From: Acidobacteriota bacterium
GTDB taxonomy: Bacteria > Acidobacteriota > Blastocatellia > Pyrinomonadales > Pyrinomonadaceae
Reading direction: 5' to 3'
Length of the DNA stretch: 16,724 bases
Assembly: GCA_016718135.1 (NCBI GenBank)
Contig: JADKEF010000020.1
Span: 1-16,724, forward strand
Program-made: the position numbers and the translations under genes
Shown here: positions 10,167 through 16,724 of the stretch, one piece after another
Layout of the letters: each line of letters opens with the position of its first letter
Position numbering within the stretch: position 1 is the first letter of the stretch
Notes under the pieces: model-generated
Databases searched by the model: none
What the model was told of the DNA's origin: nothing
What the model saw: only the letters and a program-made list of their open reading frames with translations

Positions 10167-11183
10167 ATGGCTAACCGCCGAACATTTCTAAAGACCTCGC
10201 TGGCCGCCTTGCCGCTTCTTGCGGCTCAAAATACTGAAGCAGCTGAGCGAGTTGTTCGATACAAAAAACCGGTCGTTGTCTCTACCTGGGACAGCGGCAT
10301 TCGAGCAAACGAGGCTGCATGGAAAGTCCTGAAAGCTGGCGGAGCAGCAATAGACAGTGTCGAACAGGCATCGCGTTCGGCTGAAGCGGAAGCAAGCTGC
10401 TGTGTCGGGCTCGATGCGTTTCCCGACCGCGACGGTTTTGTCACGCTAGATGCTTCGATAATGGATCACAGATCGAATTGCGGCAGCGTCGTCTTCCTTC
10501 AGAACATAAAACACCCTATTTCGGTCGCCCGGAAGCTGATGGAATCGACAAAACACGTCGTTCTGGCGGGCGACGGAGCACTGCAATTTGCGATCGAGAA
10601 CGGCTTTGAGCGAATGCCTTCGAAACTCTCAGCAGACGCTGAGAAAGAGTGGAAAGAGTGGCTCAAGAAGTCGGAATACAAGCCGATGATGAACATCGAG
10701 AACCGCAAACCTGTAAGCCAAAACTCGCTTTCTGCTCCAAATACATTCGACGATGGCTCGGTAAACCACGATACGATGGGGACGATCGCTCTCGACGCTG
10801 ACGGAAATCTTTCGGGAGCTTGTACGACGAGCGGTATGGCATTTAAGATGCACGGCCGCGTGGGCGATTCGCCGATCGTCGGAGCGGGGCTGTTCGTCGA
10901 TAATAAGGTCGGAGCCGCGACCAGTTCAGGCGTCGGCGAAGAAGTCATCCGCATCTGCGGCACGCACACCATTATCGAACTGATGCGTTTTGGCTATTCC
11001 CCCAAAAAGGCTTGCTCCGAGGCCGTCAAACGCATCGTAGAGCGAGATCCGAAAGCCGCAAAGGACTTTCAGGTCGGCTTCATTGCGATATCAAAACTCG
11101 GAGATGTCGGAGCGTATTCTATCCAGCCCGGCTTTTCCTATTCCGTTACCAATTCGGCTACAAATGCGACGCTGAAGGCATAG
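10167..11183 (+). CDS. N4-(beta-N-acetylglucosaminyl)-L-asparaginase (glycosylasparaginase)
   Basis: This Ntn-hydrolase cleaves the GlcNAc-asparagine bond left after glycoprotein or glycopeptide breakdown, giving aspartate and the amino sugar. The 338-residue precursor is intact. Its N-terminus, NRRTFLKTSLAALPLLAA, has a twin-arginine motif followed by a hydrophobic stretch, so Tat export to the periplasm is likely. The N-terminal (alpha) part includes STWDSG and DASIMD. The self-cleavage site is HDTMG, with Thr203 as the expected new N-terminal nucleophile of the beta chain. Downstream are GACTTSGMAFKMHGRVGDSP and GAATSSGVGE, which form the substrate-binding part of the family. The start is set by the AGGAG at 10156-10160. 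It lies nine bases after mutS and 223 bases before a NagZ-type hexosaminidase, which fits GlcNAc-conjugate degradation. A general isoaspartyl peptidase role is less likely because the sequence follows glycosylasparaginases closely. Confidence 0.9.
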   Translation: MANRRTFLKTSLAALPLLAAQNTEAAERVVRYKKPVVVSTWDSGIRANEAAWKVLKAGGAAIDSVEQASRSAEAEASCCVGLDAFPDRDGFVTLDASIMDHRSNCGSVVFLQNIKHPISVARKLMESTKHVVLAGDGALQFAIENGFERMPSKLSADAEKEWKEWLKKSEYKPMMNIENRKPVSQNSLSAPNTFDDGSVNHDTMGTIALDADGNLSGACTTSGMAFKMHGRVGDSPIVGAGLFVDNKVGAATSSGVGEEVIRICGTHTIIELMRFGYSPKKACSEAVKRIVERDPKAAKDFQVGFIAISKLGDVGAYSIQPGFSYSVTNSATNATLKA

Positions 11184-11227
11184 AGATATTTCAAATAGGG
11201 ATCAATCCTCAGAAGGTTTGTATTCTT

Positions 11228-11239
11228 CGGGCTTGCCCG
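11228..11239. repeat. Short hairpin CGGGC-TT-GCCCG
   Basis: A five-base-pair inverted repeat with a two-base gap lies 45 bases after the glycosylasparaginase stop. No T-run follows, so it is a poor terminator. Its meaning is unknown. Confidence 0.35.
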
Positions 11240-11285
11240 TCTATTTGCGTAGAAGCTTGTTTCTCCGGTACGGACTCCACTTTTC

Positions 11286-11354
11286 GCGGCTTGCCGCCGC
11301 TCTCCAAGAACCGAAGTAGTCCTGAATTTTGTCGTTTGGGTGGCGGCAAGCCGC
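11286..11354. repeat. Perfect 13-bp inverted repeat in the glycosylasparaginase-nagZ gap
   Basis: GCGGCTTGCCGCC at 11286-11298 is exactly complementary to GGCGGCAAGCCGC at 11342-11354, enclosing 43 bases. It lies in the 223-bp noncoding gap, ending 52 bases before nagZ. It could form a stem in the nagZ leader or be a remnant of a small palindromic repeat element; neither is proven. No coding sequence is supported in this gap. Confidence 0.6.
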
Positions 11355-11406
11355 AGTATGAATTTCGACATACCTTCGTCAAGCTGTTAAAATCAAGGTT
11401 TTTACG

Positions 11407-12516
11407 ATGATCGAACAACTTCGCTCGCTCACCTTAGAGCAAAAAATAGGACAATTATTCTTTATCGGCATCGGCGGGCCCGAATTCGATAGTGCCACTG
11501 AGCAACTTCTGAAAGAGTTGTCTCCGGGAGGAGTTTGTCTGTTTGCGAGGAATATTCGAGAGGCCCGGCAGACTAGAGATCTGCTCGATGCAATCCGTGA
11601 AAAGTCTGCCACACTTCCCTTTTTAAGTATCGATCAGGAAGGCGGCCTCGTTGATCGACTCCGCCGGGTCCTTACGCCGATGCCAGCGGCGAACAAGATC
11701 ACAAATACTCAAGAAGCTACCGAATTGGGATCGATAGTCGCCGACGCTCTCCGAATTCTTGGCTTCAATATGGATTTTGCTCCCGTTGTCGATGTCATCA
11801 ACGACGAACGTGCGGGACAAAAAAATGGACTATTATCTCGTGAATTCGGGCGTTCAAGCGAGGATGTCGTCGCACTCGCCGGAGCTTTTCTCGATAGCCT
11901 CCAAACCGGCGGCATTGTCGGATGCGTCAAACATTTTCCAGGCCTCGGAGCCTCGCAGGTAGATTCTCATGAGGAATTACCGCAGGTTTTGATCGGCGAG
12001 GGCGAGTTTACAAACGTCGATCTCATTCCTTACCGCGAATTGCTCAAAACGGGCGAAATATCTGTCGTAATGGCGGCTCACGCGGCCTTTCCTGGGCATA
12101 GTTTGCAGGAAACAGACGAAAATGGGAAACTTTTACCGTCTTCATTGAGTAAGAATTTCATTACAACTCTCCTGCGAGGACGCCTCGGCTTTGACGGGGT
12201 GGTGATAACGGACGATCTTGAGATGGGAGCAATCGTAAGAAATTACGGCATCGGCGATGCCTGTAAGCTTGCCGTAAATGCCGGTGTTGATATACTCGCT
12301 ATCTGTGCCGATGAAAGACGTATTCGTGAAGGTTACAATGCCATTCTTGACGCCGTCCGCGGCGGCGAAATCACCGAAACTCGGCTAGACGAGTCGCTCG
12401 TTCGTATTGCTACGGTTCGTTCCAAACTTTCCGAACCCAGCGAGTTCGACCAAAACAAACTATCACTCCTCTCCAAAAGGATCGCTGCATTGAACGAAAA
12501 TCTCTCCAAGAGTTAA
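11407..12516 (+). CDS. nagZ: Beta-N-acetylhexosaminidase, glycoside hydrolase family 3 (NagZ-type)
   Basis: This GH3 enzyme removes terminal beta-linked GlcNAc, in most bacteria from peptidoglycan turnover products. The 369-residue protein is intact and consists of one TIM-barrel domain. EQKIGQLFFIG is at residues 11-21 and LSIDQEGGLVDRL at 73-85; NMDFAPVVDV is at 121-130. The family signature KHFPGLGASQVDSHEELP is at 175-192, with His188 on the loop that acts as the acid/base partner. GFDGVVITDDLEMGAI is at 261-276, where Asp270 is the expected nucleophile. No signal peptide is seen, so a cytoplasmic location is likely. The ATG follows AAGG (spacing about eight). The next gene, a peptide-binding lipoprotein, begins 18 bases after the stop, so the two are probably co-transcribed. 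The two proteins may deliver and process muropeptides or glycopeptides. Confidence 0.92.
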   Translation: MIEQLRSLTLEQKIGQLFFIGIGGPEFDSATEQLLKELSPGGVCLFARNIREARQTRDLLDAIREKSATLPFLSIDQEGGLVDRLRRVLTPMPAANKITNTQEATELGSIVADALRILGFNMDFAPVVDVINDERAGQKNGLLSREFGRSSEDVVALAGAFLDSLQTGGIVGCVKHFPGLGASQVDSHEELPQVLIGEGEFTNVDLIPYRELLKTGEISVVMAAHAAFPGHSLQETDENGKLLPSSLSKNFITTLLRGRLGFDGVVITDDLEMGAIVRNYGIGDACKLAVNAGVDILAICADERRIREGYNAILDAVRGGEITETRLDESLVRIATVRSKLSEPSEFDQNKLSLLSKRIAALNENLSKS

Positions 12517-12534
12517 GGATTCAAATCGATTGTT

Positions 12535-14163
12535 ATGCGTAAATTGCTTTTATTGTCATTGATAGCCTGTTTCTTCGCCACTGCGTCGACGTGCCGCCAG
12601 CGAACCTCTGATGCCGTAACGGTTGCTCTGCCTGAGAAATTCACGACGCTGGATACGCTGACCACGGCTTCGTCCGAATCGTCGGCAGAAAGAATCAAGA
12701 ATCTGATGTTCAATACGCTCGTTCGCAAGGACGAGAATTTTGACTACGTTGGCGAACTGGCAAAAGACATCACGACTTCGCCGGACAATCTTACGATCAC
12801 GTTTACCCTGCGTGACAATGTGAAATTTCACAACGGCAAAGCTCTGACGTCAGCTGATGTGAAATATACCTTCGACGAGCTGTTTAAGGCGAACGGATTT
12901 AAGGCAAAAGCATTTTTCGACACCGTCCCGCTAGACAAAGCCGACACGCCAAAGCCAACCGAAGCTCCCGCCGCGAACTCGAACGCGGTCGCAAAGCCCG
13001 CTGAACCAAAGACGAAATCTGTACCGCACATAACATCTATCGCGACGCCCGACGCACAGACAGTCGTTTTTGTCGTCACACGGCCAGCTTTACGAAATCA
13101 GCTTTTATCAAATCTCGTCGCTATTCCGATCATTCCTGAAGGATCGGTCGGCCAGCAAAAAGAATCACCCGTCGGATCTGGGCCGTTCAAGTTCGTAAGC
13201 TTTGACGTTTCGCAGAATATCATCGATCTCGCCGCGAATTCTGACTATTGGGAAGGTGCCCCGAAGATCGCGAAATTAAGACTCAAGACGATCACCGAGG
13301 CCGCTTCCCTGCAGGCCGAACTGCAAACCGGTGCCGTCGATATCGCCCCAAATCCAACAAATCTGCCTCCCGACATCATCAAGGGCATGGAAACGGCAGC
13401 CAATTTGACGGTCGGCAAGTTTGACGGCTCGAATATTCAGTATCTGGTTTTCAATGCCCAAACGGGACCGCTTGCAAATCCAAAAGTCAGGCAGGCAATC
13501 GGTTACGCCATTGACCGTGACAAGATCGTTGCCGAACTTCTGTCTGGTCAAGCGAAAGTTGCAAGCTCCATTCTGCCGTCGCAATCATGGGCATATTCGC
13601 CGGGAACTGCATACAAATTTGATCCAGCGAAAGCAAAATCTTTGCTACAGGAATCCGGATACAAGAACGAACCGATCAATTTTAAGTATCGTGCGGGCAG
13701 TGCCGCAGTTAATCAGTATGCCCAGGCCATACAGAGTTCGCTAAACGACGCCGGATTTAACATTCAGATCGAGACGCTCGACGGGCCAACGATTCTTCAA
13801 CAACTCGCTCAGGGACAATATCAGATGTACACGGGCATTTGGGTCGGCGGCAATCAGGACCCGATATTCCTTCGCGACTTGTTCAGCTCGACCAAGATAC
13901 CCGGCGGCACAGTCTCATGCTGCAACCGCAGCCGCTACACCAACGCCGAGGTCGACAAAACCGTCGAGGATGCCGTAAACGCTACAGACAAGGCCATTGC
14001 AAAGCAGCTCTACACAAAGACCTGGGACCTCGTCAGCAACGACCTGCCTCTCTTGCCTCTCTGGTATCCGGCAAACATCGTTGTTTCAAACAAGCGTATC
14101 GGCAACGTAAAGATGTCCGGCAGCGGCGATTGGGGCTTTTTGAAGGATGTGACGTTGCAGTAA
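12535..14163 (+). CDS. ABC transporter substrate-binding lipoprotein, family 5 (peptide/oligopeptide type)
   Basis: This 542-residue extracytoplasmic binding protein is of the SBP_bac_5 (OppA/DppA) family and would capture peptides or related ligands for an ABC importer. Residues 1-19 are a hydrophobic signal and Cys20 (TAST-C) is a plausible but non-canonical lipidation site. Family landmarks are DNLTITFTLRDNVKFHNGKA (84-103), SADVKYTFDEL, PVGSGPFKF (212-220), NPKVRQAIGYAIDRDKIV in the middle, and WDLVSNDLPLLPLWYPANIV near the end. Residues about 134-164 form a Pro/Ala/Lys-rich low-complexity insert (PKPTEAPAANSN, KPAEPKTK) in the place of a surface loop. The gene follows nagZ by 18 bases. 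No permease or ATPase gene follows: the next elements are tRNA genes, so it is an orphan binding protein here. The real ligand could be peptides, muropeptides or other oligomers. Confidence 0.9.
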   Translation: MRKLLLLSLIACFFATASTCRQRTSDAVTVALPEKFTTLDTLTTASSESSAERIKNLMFNTLVRKDENFDYVGELAKDITTSPDNLTITFTLRDNVKFHNGKALTSADVKYTFDELFKANGFKAKAFFDTVPLDKADTPKPTEAPAANSNAVAKPAEPKTKSVPHITSIATPDAQTVVFVVTRPALRNQLLSNLVAIPIIPEGSVGQQKESPVGSGPFKFVSFDVSQNIIDLAANSDYWEGAPKIAKLRLKTITEAASLQAELQTGAVDIAPNPTNLPPDIIKGMETAANLTVGKFDGSNIQYLVFNAQTGPLANPKVRQAIGYAIDRDKIVAELLSGQAKVASSILPSQSWAYSPGTAYKFDPAKAKSLLQESGYKNEPINFKYRAGSAAVNQYAQAIQSSLNDAGFNIQIETLDGPTILQQLAQGQYQMYTGIWVGGNQDPIFLRDLFSSTKIPGGTVSCCNRSRYTNAEVDKTVEDAVNATDKAIAKQLYTKTWDLVSNDLPLLPLWYPANIVVSNKRIGNVKMSGSGDWGFLKDVTLQ

Positions 14164-14186
14164 ATGGACTTTGCGTCTTGGGGCTC

Positions 14187-14214
14187 TTGACAATAGAATT
14201 CCACACGCTAGAAT
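14187..14214 (+). promoter_or_regulatory. Sigma-70 type promoter of the tRNA-Gly/tRNA-Cys unit
   Basis: A perfect -35 box TTGACA (14187-14192) is followed after 16 bases by TAGAAT (14209-14214), five of six matches to the -10 consensus. Transcription would begin about 14221, only some seven bases before the mature 5' end of tRNA-Gly. This is the strongest promoter in the window. Confidence 0.8.
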
Positions 14215-14227
14215 AATGGTTTGCCAC

Positions 14228-14302
14228 GCGGGAGTAGCTCAGTGGTAGAGCGCGACCTTGCCAAGGTCGAAGTCGCGAGTTCGACCCTCGTCTCCCGCTC
14301 CA
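14228..14302 (+). tRNA. tRNA-Gly (anticodon GCC)
   Basis: A complete 75-base cloverleaf including an encoded CCA. The acceptor stem is GCGGGAG with CTCCCGC, the D stem GCTC with GAGC, and the anticodon stem CGACC with GGTCG. The loop TTGCCAA carries GCC at 14260-14262. The T arm is GCGAG-TTCGACC-CTCGT and the discriminator base is T. It is first in a two-tRNA unit with tRNA-Cys, matching the glyW-cysT order known from E. coli. Confidence 0.97.
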
Positions 14303-14307
14303 ATTTG

Positions 14308-14338
14308 AAAGGAGAAAGGATATCCTTTCTCCTTTTTT
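14308..14338 (+). terminator. Rho-independent terminator between the two tRNA genes, a perfect 28-bp palindrome
   Basis: AAAGGAGAAAGGAT (14308-14321) is followed immediately by its exact complement ATCCTTTCTCCTTT (14322-14335), and the T-run covers 14333-14338. The stem with a short GATATC-centred loop plus six T residues is a textbook intrinsic terminator. Because the sequence is self-complementary, it could also be bidirectional. Confidence 0.85.
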
Positions 14339-14347
14339 ACCTTTACG

Positions 14348-14424
<77 letters not shown>

Positions 14425-14431
14425 ATAGATT

Positions 14432-14460
14432 AAAAGCGACCAAGGTGTGGTCGCTTTTTT
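14432..14460 (+). terminator. Rho-independent terminator after tRNA-Cys
   Basis: AAAAGCGACCA (14432-14442) pairs perfectly with TGGTCGCTTTT (14448-14458) around the loop AGGTG, and the T-run extends to 14460. It ends the tRNA unit. The following 176 bases up to the next gene hold only a small hairpin (CTTTGGG/CCCAAAG, 14474-14494) without a T-run. Confidence 0.88.
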
Positions 14461-14636
14461 CGTTTGAGCTGTGCTTTGGGCGAACGTCCCAAAGTGGGCC
14501 GGAATAGTGCACATAGACCGAGCCCGCTCTGAAGATCCAATTACGATCCAGCCTACGATATCGCTTTATTGGAGAAGTCCTTGTATGTTAATGTGGTGTG
14601 AAATGAGATACCTGTTTTCCACCGAGTCCGAGTCTG

Positions 14637-15316
14637 TTGCCTGAGGTTGTGCCCAAGCGTCGATTACGGGTTGCGATCGGCTTTCTTTCTTTTTTGACGC
14701 TATTCCTCCCGATTAGTGCCCAGCAAGCTGAGCAGCCCGTTATAGTTCGCCCGGGGGCTCCAGGCCAGGAAACTCGTCTTTTGCCTTCGACGACGCGAGC
14801 CACCTTGCCCTCTATCTCGTCTCAAGGATGTTGAGTTCGTGCAAGGGATGATAATGCACCATGCTCAGGCGGTCGAGATGGTGGCTCTGATGGGATCTAG
14901 AACTGAAAACAGAGAACTTCTTCTACTTGGGCGCGTATTAGACAATCACAGTCTGATGAGATCAGCTTTATGAAAAGGTGGCTGAGTTCCCGGGGAGAGG
15001 CTACCGAAATGTCGATGACAGAAATGTCAGGCTCGCATTCTCATGGAAGCCACTCCGGATCGGCGATGACAATGCCTGGGATGTTGAGTACGAGGCAGAT
15101 GAGCGAACTTGCGAAAGCAAAGGTAAGGATTTTGACAGGTTATTTCTAAGTGGAATGATCCAGCACCACGAGGGGGCACTCGTAATGGTCAAGGACCTGT
15201 TTGATACGGCCGGTGCTGGCCAGGACGCTGAACTATTCAATTTTGCGTCCGATGTCGACAGCGGCCAGCGCGCCGAGATAAAGATAATGCAGACAATGCT
15301 TGGAAAGAAGAATTAG
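14637..15316 (+). CDS. Secreted DUF305 protein with His/Met-rich linker, frame-broken
   Basis: DUF305 proteins are periplasmic or secreted four-helix ferritin-like proteins; some (CopM) bind copper. Here two DUF305 halves are visible. The first has GMIMHHAQAVEMVALMGSRT and then ENRELLLLG and SQSDEISFMKRWL (14845-14990). The second has FDRLFLSGMIQHHEGALVMV and ends ASDVDSGQRAEIKIMQTMLG. Between them (about 15000-15115) lies a linker rich in His and Met, including MSMTEMSGSHSHGSHSGSAM and MTMPGML. The N-terminus is a signal peptide (VAIGFLSFLTLFLPISA). The start at a TTG (14637) is provisional, since a GTG at 14649 or an upstream frame-shifted ATG is possible. Frame breaks lie near 14823, 14934 and 15122. 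The stop at 15314-15316 is immediately followed by the ribosome binding site of the LVIVD gene, so the two are co-translated. A metal-binding role is inferred. Confidence 0.85.
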
Positions 15317-15321
15317 AGGAG
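15317..15321 (+). promoter_or_regulatory. Ribosome binding site that decides between two adjacent ATG codons
   Basis: AGGAG directly follows the DUF305 stop codon. Two ATGs follow, at 15324 (spacing two) and 15327 (spacing five). The second has the more workable spacing and was chosen as the start. Confidence 0.7.
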
Positions 15322-15326
15322 AAATG

Positions 15327-16724
15327 ATGAGTTACATTCGCGCTATTTCCGTACGGCTATTGGCCGCTTCCCTTTTTTATGTTCGGCTTTTGTTGCCGGA
15401 AGTTTGACACGCAGGCAGGTAGAAGGCCCCGCCACTCCGCCGGGCATGACTGGTTCGAACGCGAACGATCCGCGTTCGAAACTTACCCCGGGCCTCTGGG
15501 ACGCTAGTGAAGCCTCGATGGGCATAAAGCACATTTCCCTTCTAAGGAAACCTGATGCCTTTCAGCTGGGGATCGATCCAAACAGTCCCAAAGTCGATAA
15601 GGCATTGACCGCTCTTGGCGTCCCTCCGGGAGCACAGATACCGGCGGCGATGAAGATGAGCTTCGCGGGCCTTGCACTGCAAACTCAGACATTGCATTTC
15701 AGGGGAATCATCTTTTCCTGGGCAATTTCTACGCATCAATATTCACGACATTGCAGATCCCAATAATACGAAGCTATTAACCTCGATGCTTTGTCCGGGT
15801 GGACAGGGCGACGTTTCGGTCTATAAGAATCTCCTTTTATGTCGGTCGAGATGCCCAACGGCCGTTTGGATTGCAGCGAGGCAGGATTTCTCCTCCACCA
15901 CCGCCGGCCGCCGGACAAACCGCCTCAACAAGGGCCCGCCGGCAGCAAGCAAAGACCGTTTTCAGTGGTGTGAGGATATTGATATTTCCGATATCAGGAA
16001 TCCAAAGCAGGTTAGAGCTGTTCAAACTTGTCGCGGTTCGCACACACACGCTAGTGACAGATCCGAAAGATAAGTCCAGCGTTTACGTGTATGTTTCCGG
16101 CACTTCATTTGTCCGGCAGAACGAGGAGTTAGAAGGCTGCTCTGATGGCCCGCCGGATAAGGATGCTAATAATGCTCGATTCCGGATCGATGTTGTTATT
16201 GGCCTGGCGGCGCCGCAGGAAGCGAAGATCGTTTCGCGGCCCCGAATTTTCAGTGACGACAAGGGTACTATCAATGCACTCAAGAGTGCTGCCACGCACG
16301 GTACCGGTCGTCCGGAAGAGACAGACCAGTGTCACGACATCACGGTGTATCCTGAACTCGGTCTTGCCGCCGGAGCCTGCTCGGGCAATGGTATTTTGCT
16401 CGACATCAAAGATCCTGCCAATCCAAAACGGATCGATGCTGTGAACGACCCGAATTGCGCCTACTGGCACTCGGCATCCTTCTCAAATGATGGCAAAAGG
16501 TAGTTTTCACTTTGACGAATGGGGCGGTGGAATGGGGCCCGTTGCCGCGAGACGGATCCGAACAAATGGGGAGCCAATGCGATCTTCAACCTCGGCGGCA
16601 AGCTGAGCTTTGCAAACCACTACAAGCTTCCGGCCGCACAGGGCGATAGCGAAAATTGCGTTGTTCACAACGGTTTCCCTCGTTCCGGTTCCCGGCCGAG
16701 ACATTAAGATCCAGGCGTGGTATC
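15327..16724 (+). CDS. Secreted LVIVD-repeat protein, 3' end beyond the window, frame-broken
   Basis: LVIVD repeats form beta-propeller-like surface proteins of unknown function. After repair of a T-run (15373-15378 needs seven T) the N-terminus becomes a signal peptide, LLAASLFLCSAFVAGSL. Then follow GSNANDPRSKLTPGLWDASE and GIKHISLLRKPDAFQLG. Repeat-like units are INIHDIADPNNTKLL (about 15735), DISDIRNPKQVRAVQTCRG (about 15985-16035) and LLDIKDPANPKRIDAVND (about 16395-16445). Conserved Cys/His-containing stretches include CPGGQGDVSVYKNLL, GSHTHTLVTDPKDK, QCHDITVYPELGLAAGACSG, FTDEWGGG and ENCVVHNG. The final bases read VPGRDIKIQAWY in another frame, so the protein continues beyond 16724. 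Frame changes lie near 15375, 15690, 15840, 16045, 16200, 16500 and 16675. Coupling to the DUF305 gene suggests a joint extracytoplasmic job. The family is confident; the function is unknown. Confidence 0.8.

Noticed and set aside
11228..11239. Terminator after the glycosylasparaginase gene
   Set aside because: The hairpin has only five pairs and no T-run follows it.
13839..14216. A 125-codon open frame inside the peptide-binding gene
   Set aside because: It is a shifted-frame shadow, rich in Arg and Gln, of an intact 542-codon gene.
14461..14636. A third tRNA (Leu), as in the E. coli glyW-cysT-leuZ unit
   Set aside because: I looked for a cloverleaf here and found none; the second terminator ends the unit.
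15454..15480. A perfect 10-bp inverted repeat TTCGAACGCG/CGCGTTCGAA
   Set aside because: It lies inside the LVIVD coding sequence and encodes a stretch that looks conserved in the family, so it is probably a chance result of codon choice.

Overview
The window is bacterial chromosome with protein-coding genes on both strands, two tRNA genes and no mobile element, CRISPR array or phage gene that I can see. Gene content and protein style would fit Acidobacteriota, perhaps a Blastocatellia/Pyrinomonadaceae-like lineage. That placement is an impression from protein wording, not a search, and is tentative. A key property is that many genes cannot be read in one frame. Their conserved motifs are all present in the right order but hop between frames. 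Three of the breaks are repaired by restoring a single base to a homopolymer. I read this mostly as uncorrected sequencing error, not mass pseudogenization. It is heaviest at the left end, absent from about 9.5 to 14.5 kb, and returns on the right.

Positions 1-7319, minus strand: an exopolysaccharide locus. In transcription order it encodes a Wza-type export protein, a Wzc-type chain-length regulator fused to a tyrosine autokinase with a Tyr-rich tail, GDP-L-fucose synthase (fcl), GDP-mannose 4,6-dehydratase (gmd), a family 2 glycosyltransferase and a family 4 glycosyltransferase cut by the window edge. Together these make GDP-L-fucose from GDP-mannose, assemble a probably fucose-containing polymer and export it under control of a BY-kinase. 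About 190 bp separate this operon from the divergent mutS.

Positions 7511-14163, plus strand: mutS (frame-broken), a Tat-exported glycosylasparaginase whose ribosome binding site overlaps the mutS stop, a NagZ-type beta-N-acetylhexosaminidase, and a lipoprotein peptide-binding protein of the SBP_bac_5 family. The last three could act on GlcNAc-containing glycopeptides or cell-wall fragments.

Positions 14187-14460: a strong promoter, tRNA-Gly(GCC), a perfect-palindrome terminator, tRNA-Cys(GCA) and a second terminator.

Positions 14637-16724, plus strand: a secreted DUF305 protein with a His/Met-rich linker, followed directly by a secreted LVIVD-repeat protein that runs off the right edge. 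Both are frame-broken. This pair is the least-characterised part of the window. I did not find a clearly new defence, mobile or RNA system.
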